NCBI GenBank assembly: GCA_937891125.1 | Contig: CALAEZ010000248.1 | Coordinates: forward strand, 1 to 13,908 | Reading direction: 5' to 3' | Origin: an uncultured Treponema sp. | GTDB lineage: Bacteria > Spirochaetota > Spirochaetia > Treponematales > Treponemataceae | DNA length: 13,908 bases | Program-made: the position numbers and the translations under genes | Part shown: one piece after another, positions 13,423 to 13,908 of the stretch | Layout of the letters: each line of letters opens with the position of its first letter | Numbering within the stretch: the stretch's first letter is position 1 | Notes under the pieces: generated by a model | What the model saw: only the letters and a program-made list of their open reading frames with translations | Told to the model about the DNA's origin: nothing | Databases searched by the model: none

Positions 13423-13908
13423 CTAGTTAGTAGTCTTTTGATACAAACAAGCCCAATCGGTCTTTAGAAATTCAAACTTTGTTTCCATTCCAAACAAAGA
13501 TTCTGAATGTCCAATAAAGAGGTATGAGTTTGGAGCCATTGCCTGATAGAAGCGGTCAATTGTTGCCTTTTGTGCCGGTTCATCAAAATAGATAAGAACA
13601 TTGCGACAGAAAACGATGTCTAAATTTCTGACGCCAGAATCATTGCGCAAGTTGTGGTAGTCAAACTTAATTGTTGACATAAGCTCTTTATTCGCCTGAT
13701 AGCCCTTATCAGTCTTTGTAAAAAAGCGGTCGAGATAATTTTGTGGGATACCAGTAATGCGTGACTCCGGATAGAACCCCTGCTGACCTACCATCAAAGA
13801 CTTAAGTGAAATATCAGATGCCATAACCTGAAATTTGTACGGTGGCTTTAATATGTCCGACAAAATCATAGCGATTGTGTAGGGCTCTTCTCCTGTAGAG
13901 CAACCAGC
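13423..13908 (-). CDS. cheR: Chemotaxis methyltransferase CheR (3' part, 5' end outside the window)
   Basis: The C-terminal 161 residues are present. The open frame continues to the right edge, so an internal ATG at 13869 is not the real start. The first visible residues, AGCSTGEEPYTIAM, are the S-adenosylmethionine-binding motif of CheR. Further landmarks are VMASDISLKSL, DIVFCRNVLIYFD and LFIGHSESLFGM. CheR methylates specific glutamates of chemoreceptors and works against CheB, whose gene follows 9 nt downstream. The missing part would hold the N-terminal helical domain. No sign of damage. Confidence 0.97.
   Translation of the reverse strand, partial: AGCSTGEEPYTIAMILSDILKPPYKFQVMASDISLKSLMVGQQGFYPESRITGIPQNYLDRFFTKTDKGYQANKELMSTIKFDYHNLRNDSGVRNLDIVFCRNVLIYFDEPAQKATIDRFYQAMAPNSYLFIGHSESLFGMETKFEFLKTDWACLYQKTTN

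Noticed and set aside
13423..13869. A 148-residue stand-alone protein starting at ATG 13869
   Set aside because: The frame stays open to the window edge, and the residues upstream (AGCSTGEEPYTIA) are the CheR cofactor motif, so this is an internal Met of cheR.

Overview
The window looks like a stretch of spirochaete chromosome, most likely Treponema. This is inferred from gene content: a compact Bat (BatA/BatB/BatD) operon preceded by moxR and a DUF58 gene, a cheR-cheB pair, a short TraR/DksA-type protein divergent from infA, and a membrane-anchored J protein. Species cannot be fixed by eye. No phage genes, insertion sequences, CRISPR, tRNA or rRNA were seen.

Layout. 1-733 (-): 5' part of a PLP-dependent aminotransferase that runs off the left edge. 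810-7743 (+): a tightly packed six-gene operon (moxR, DUF58 protein, membrane protein, batA, batB fused to a TPR region, batD with a C-terminal SH3-like tail). Several junctions are ATGA or TAATG overlaps, and batB/batD overlap by 52 nt. 7802-8356 (+): a Smr-domain protein. 8397-8575: hairpin-rich intergenic DNA with two diverged copies of one repeat, ending in a strong two-way terminator. 8574-8795 (-) infA and 8914-9270 (+) a DksA-like zinc-finger protein diverge from overlapping promoters. 9365-12081 (-): a PHP-family phosphatase, a receiver/STAS-like/receiver protein and a membrane J protein. 12211-13908 (-): cheB and the 3' part of cheR.

How the genes fit together. The operon would supply a cytoplasmic MoxR AAA+ ATPase, a soluble DUF58 partner, membrane-anchored von Willebrand A proteins with MIDAS motifs, a TPR partner and an Ig-like/SH3 envelope protein: an envelope-associated chaperone or complex-assembly system of unproven substrate. 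CheR and CheB would methylate and demethylate chemoreceptors. The dual-receiver protein is translationally coupled to the PHP phosphatase, which suggests a signalling rather than a purely biosynthetic role for that pair.

Most interesting points: (1) a lipoprotein signal sequence buried inside the BatB-TPR fusion, suggesting a polyprotein cut by signal peptidase II; (2) a REC-STAS-REC protein whose STAS phospho-serine position is alanine and whose first receiver is degenerate; (3) a duplicated double-hairpin repeat before the infA terminator; (4) two genes that appear to have leaderless or nearly leaderless transcripts.
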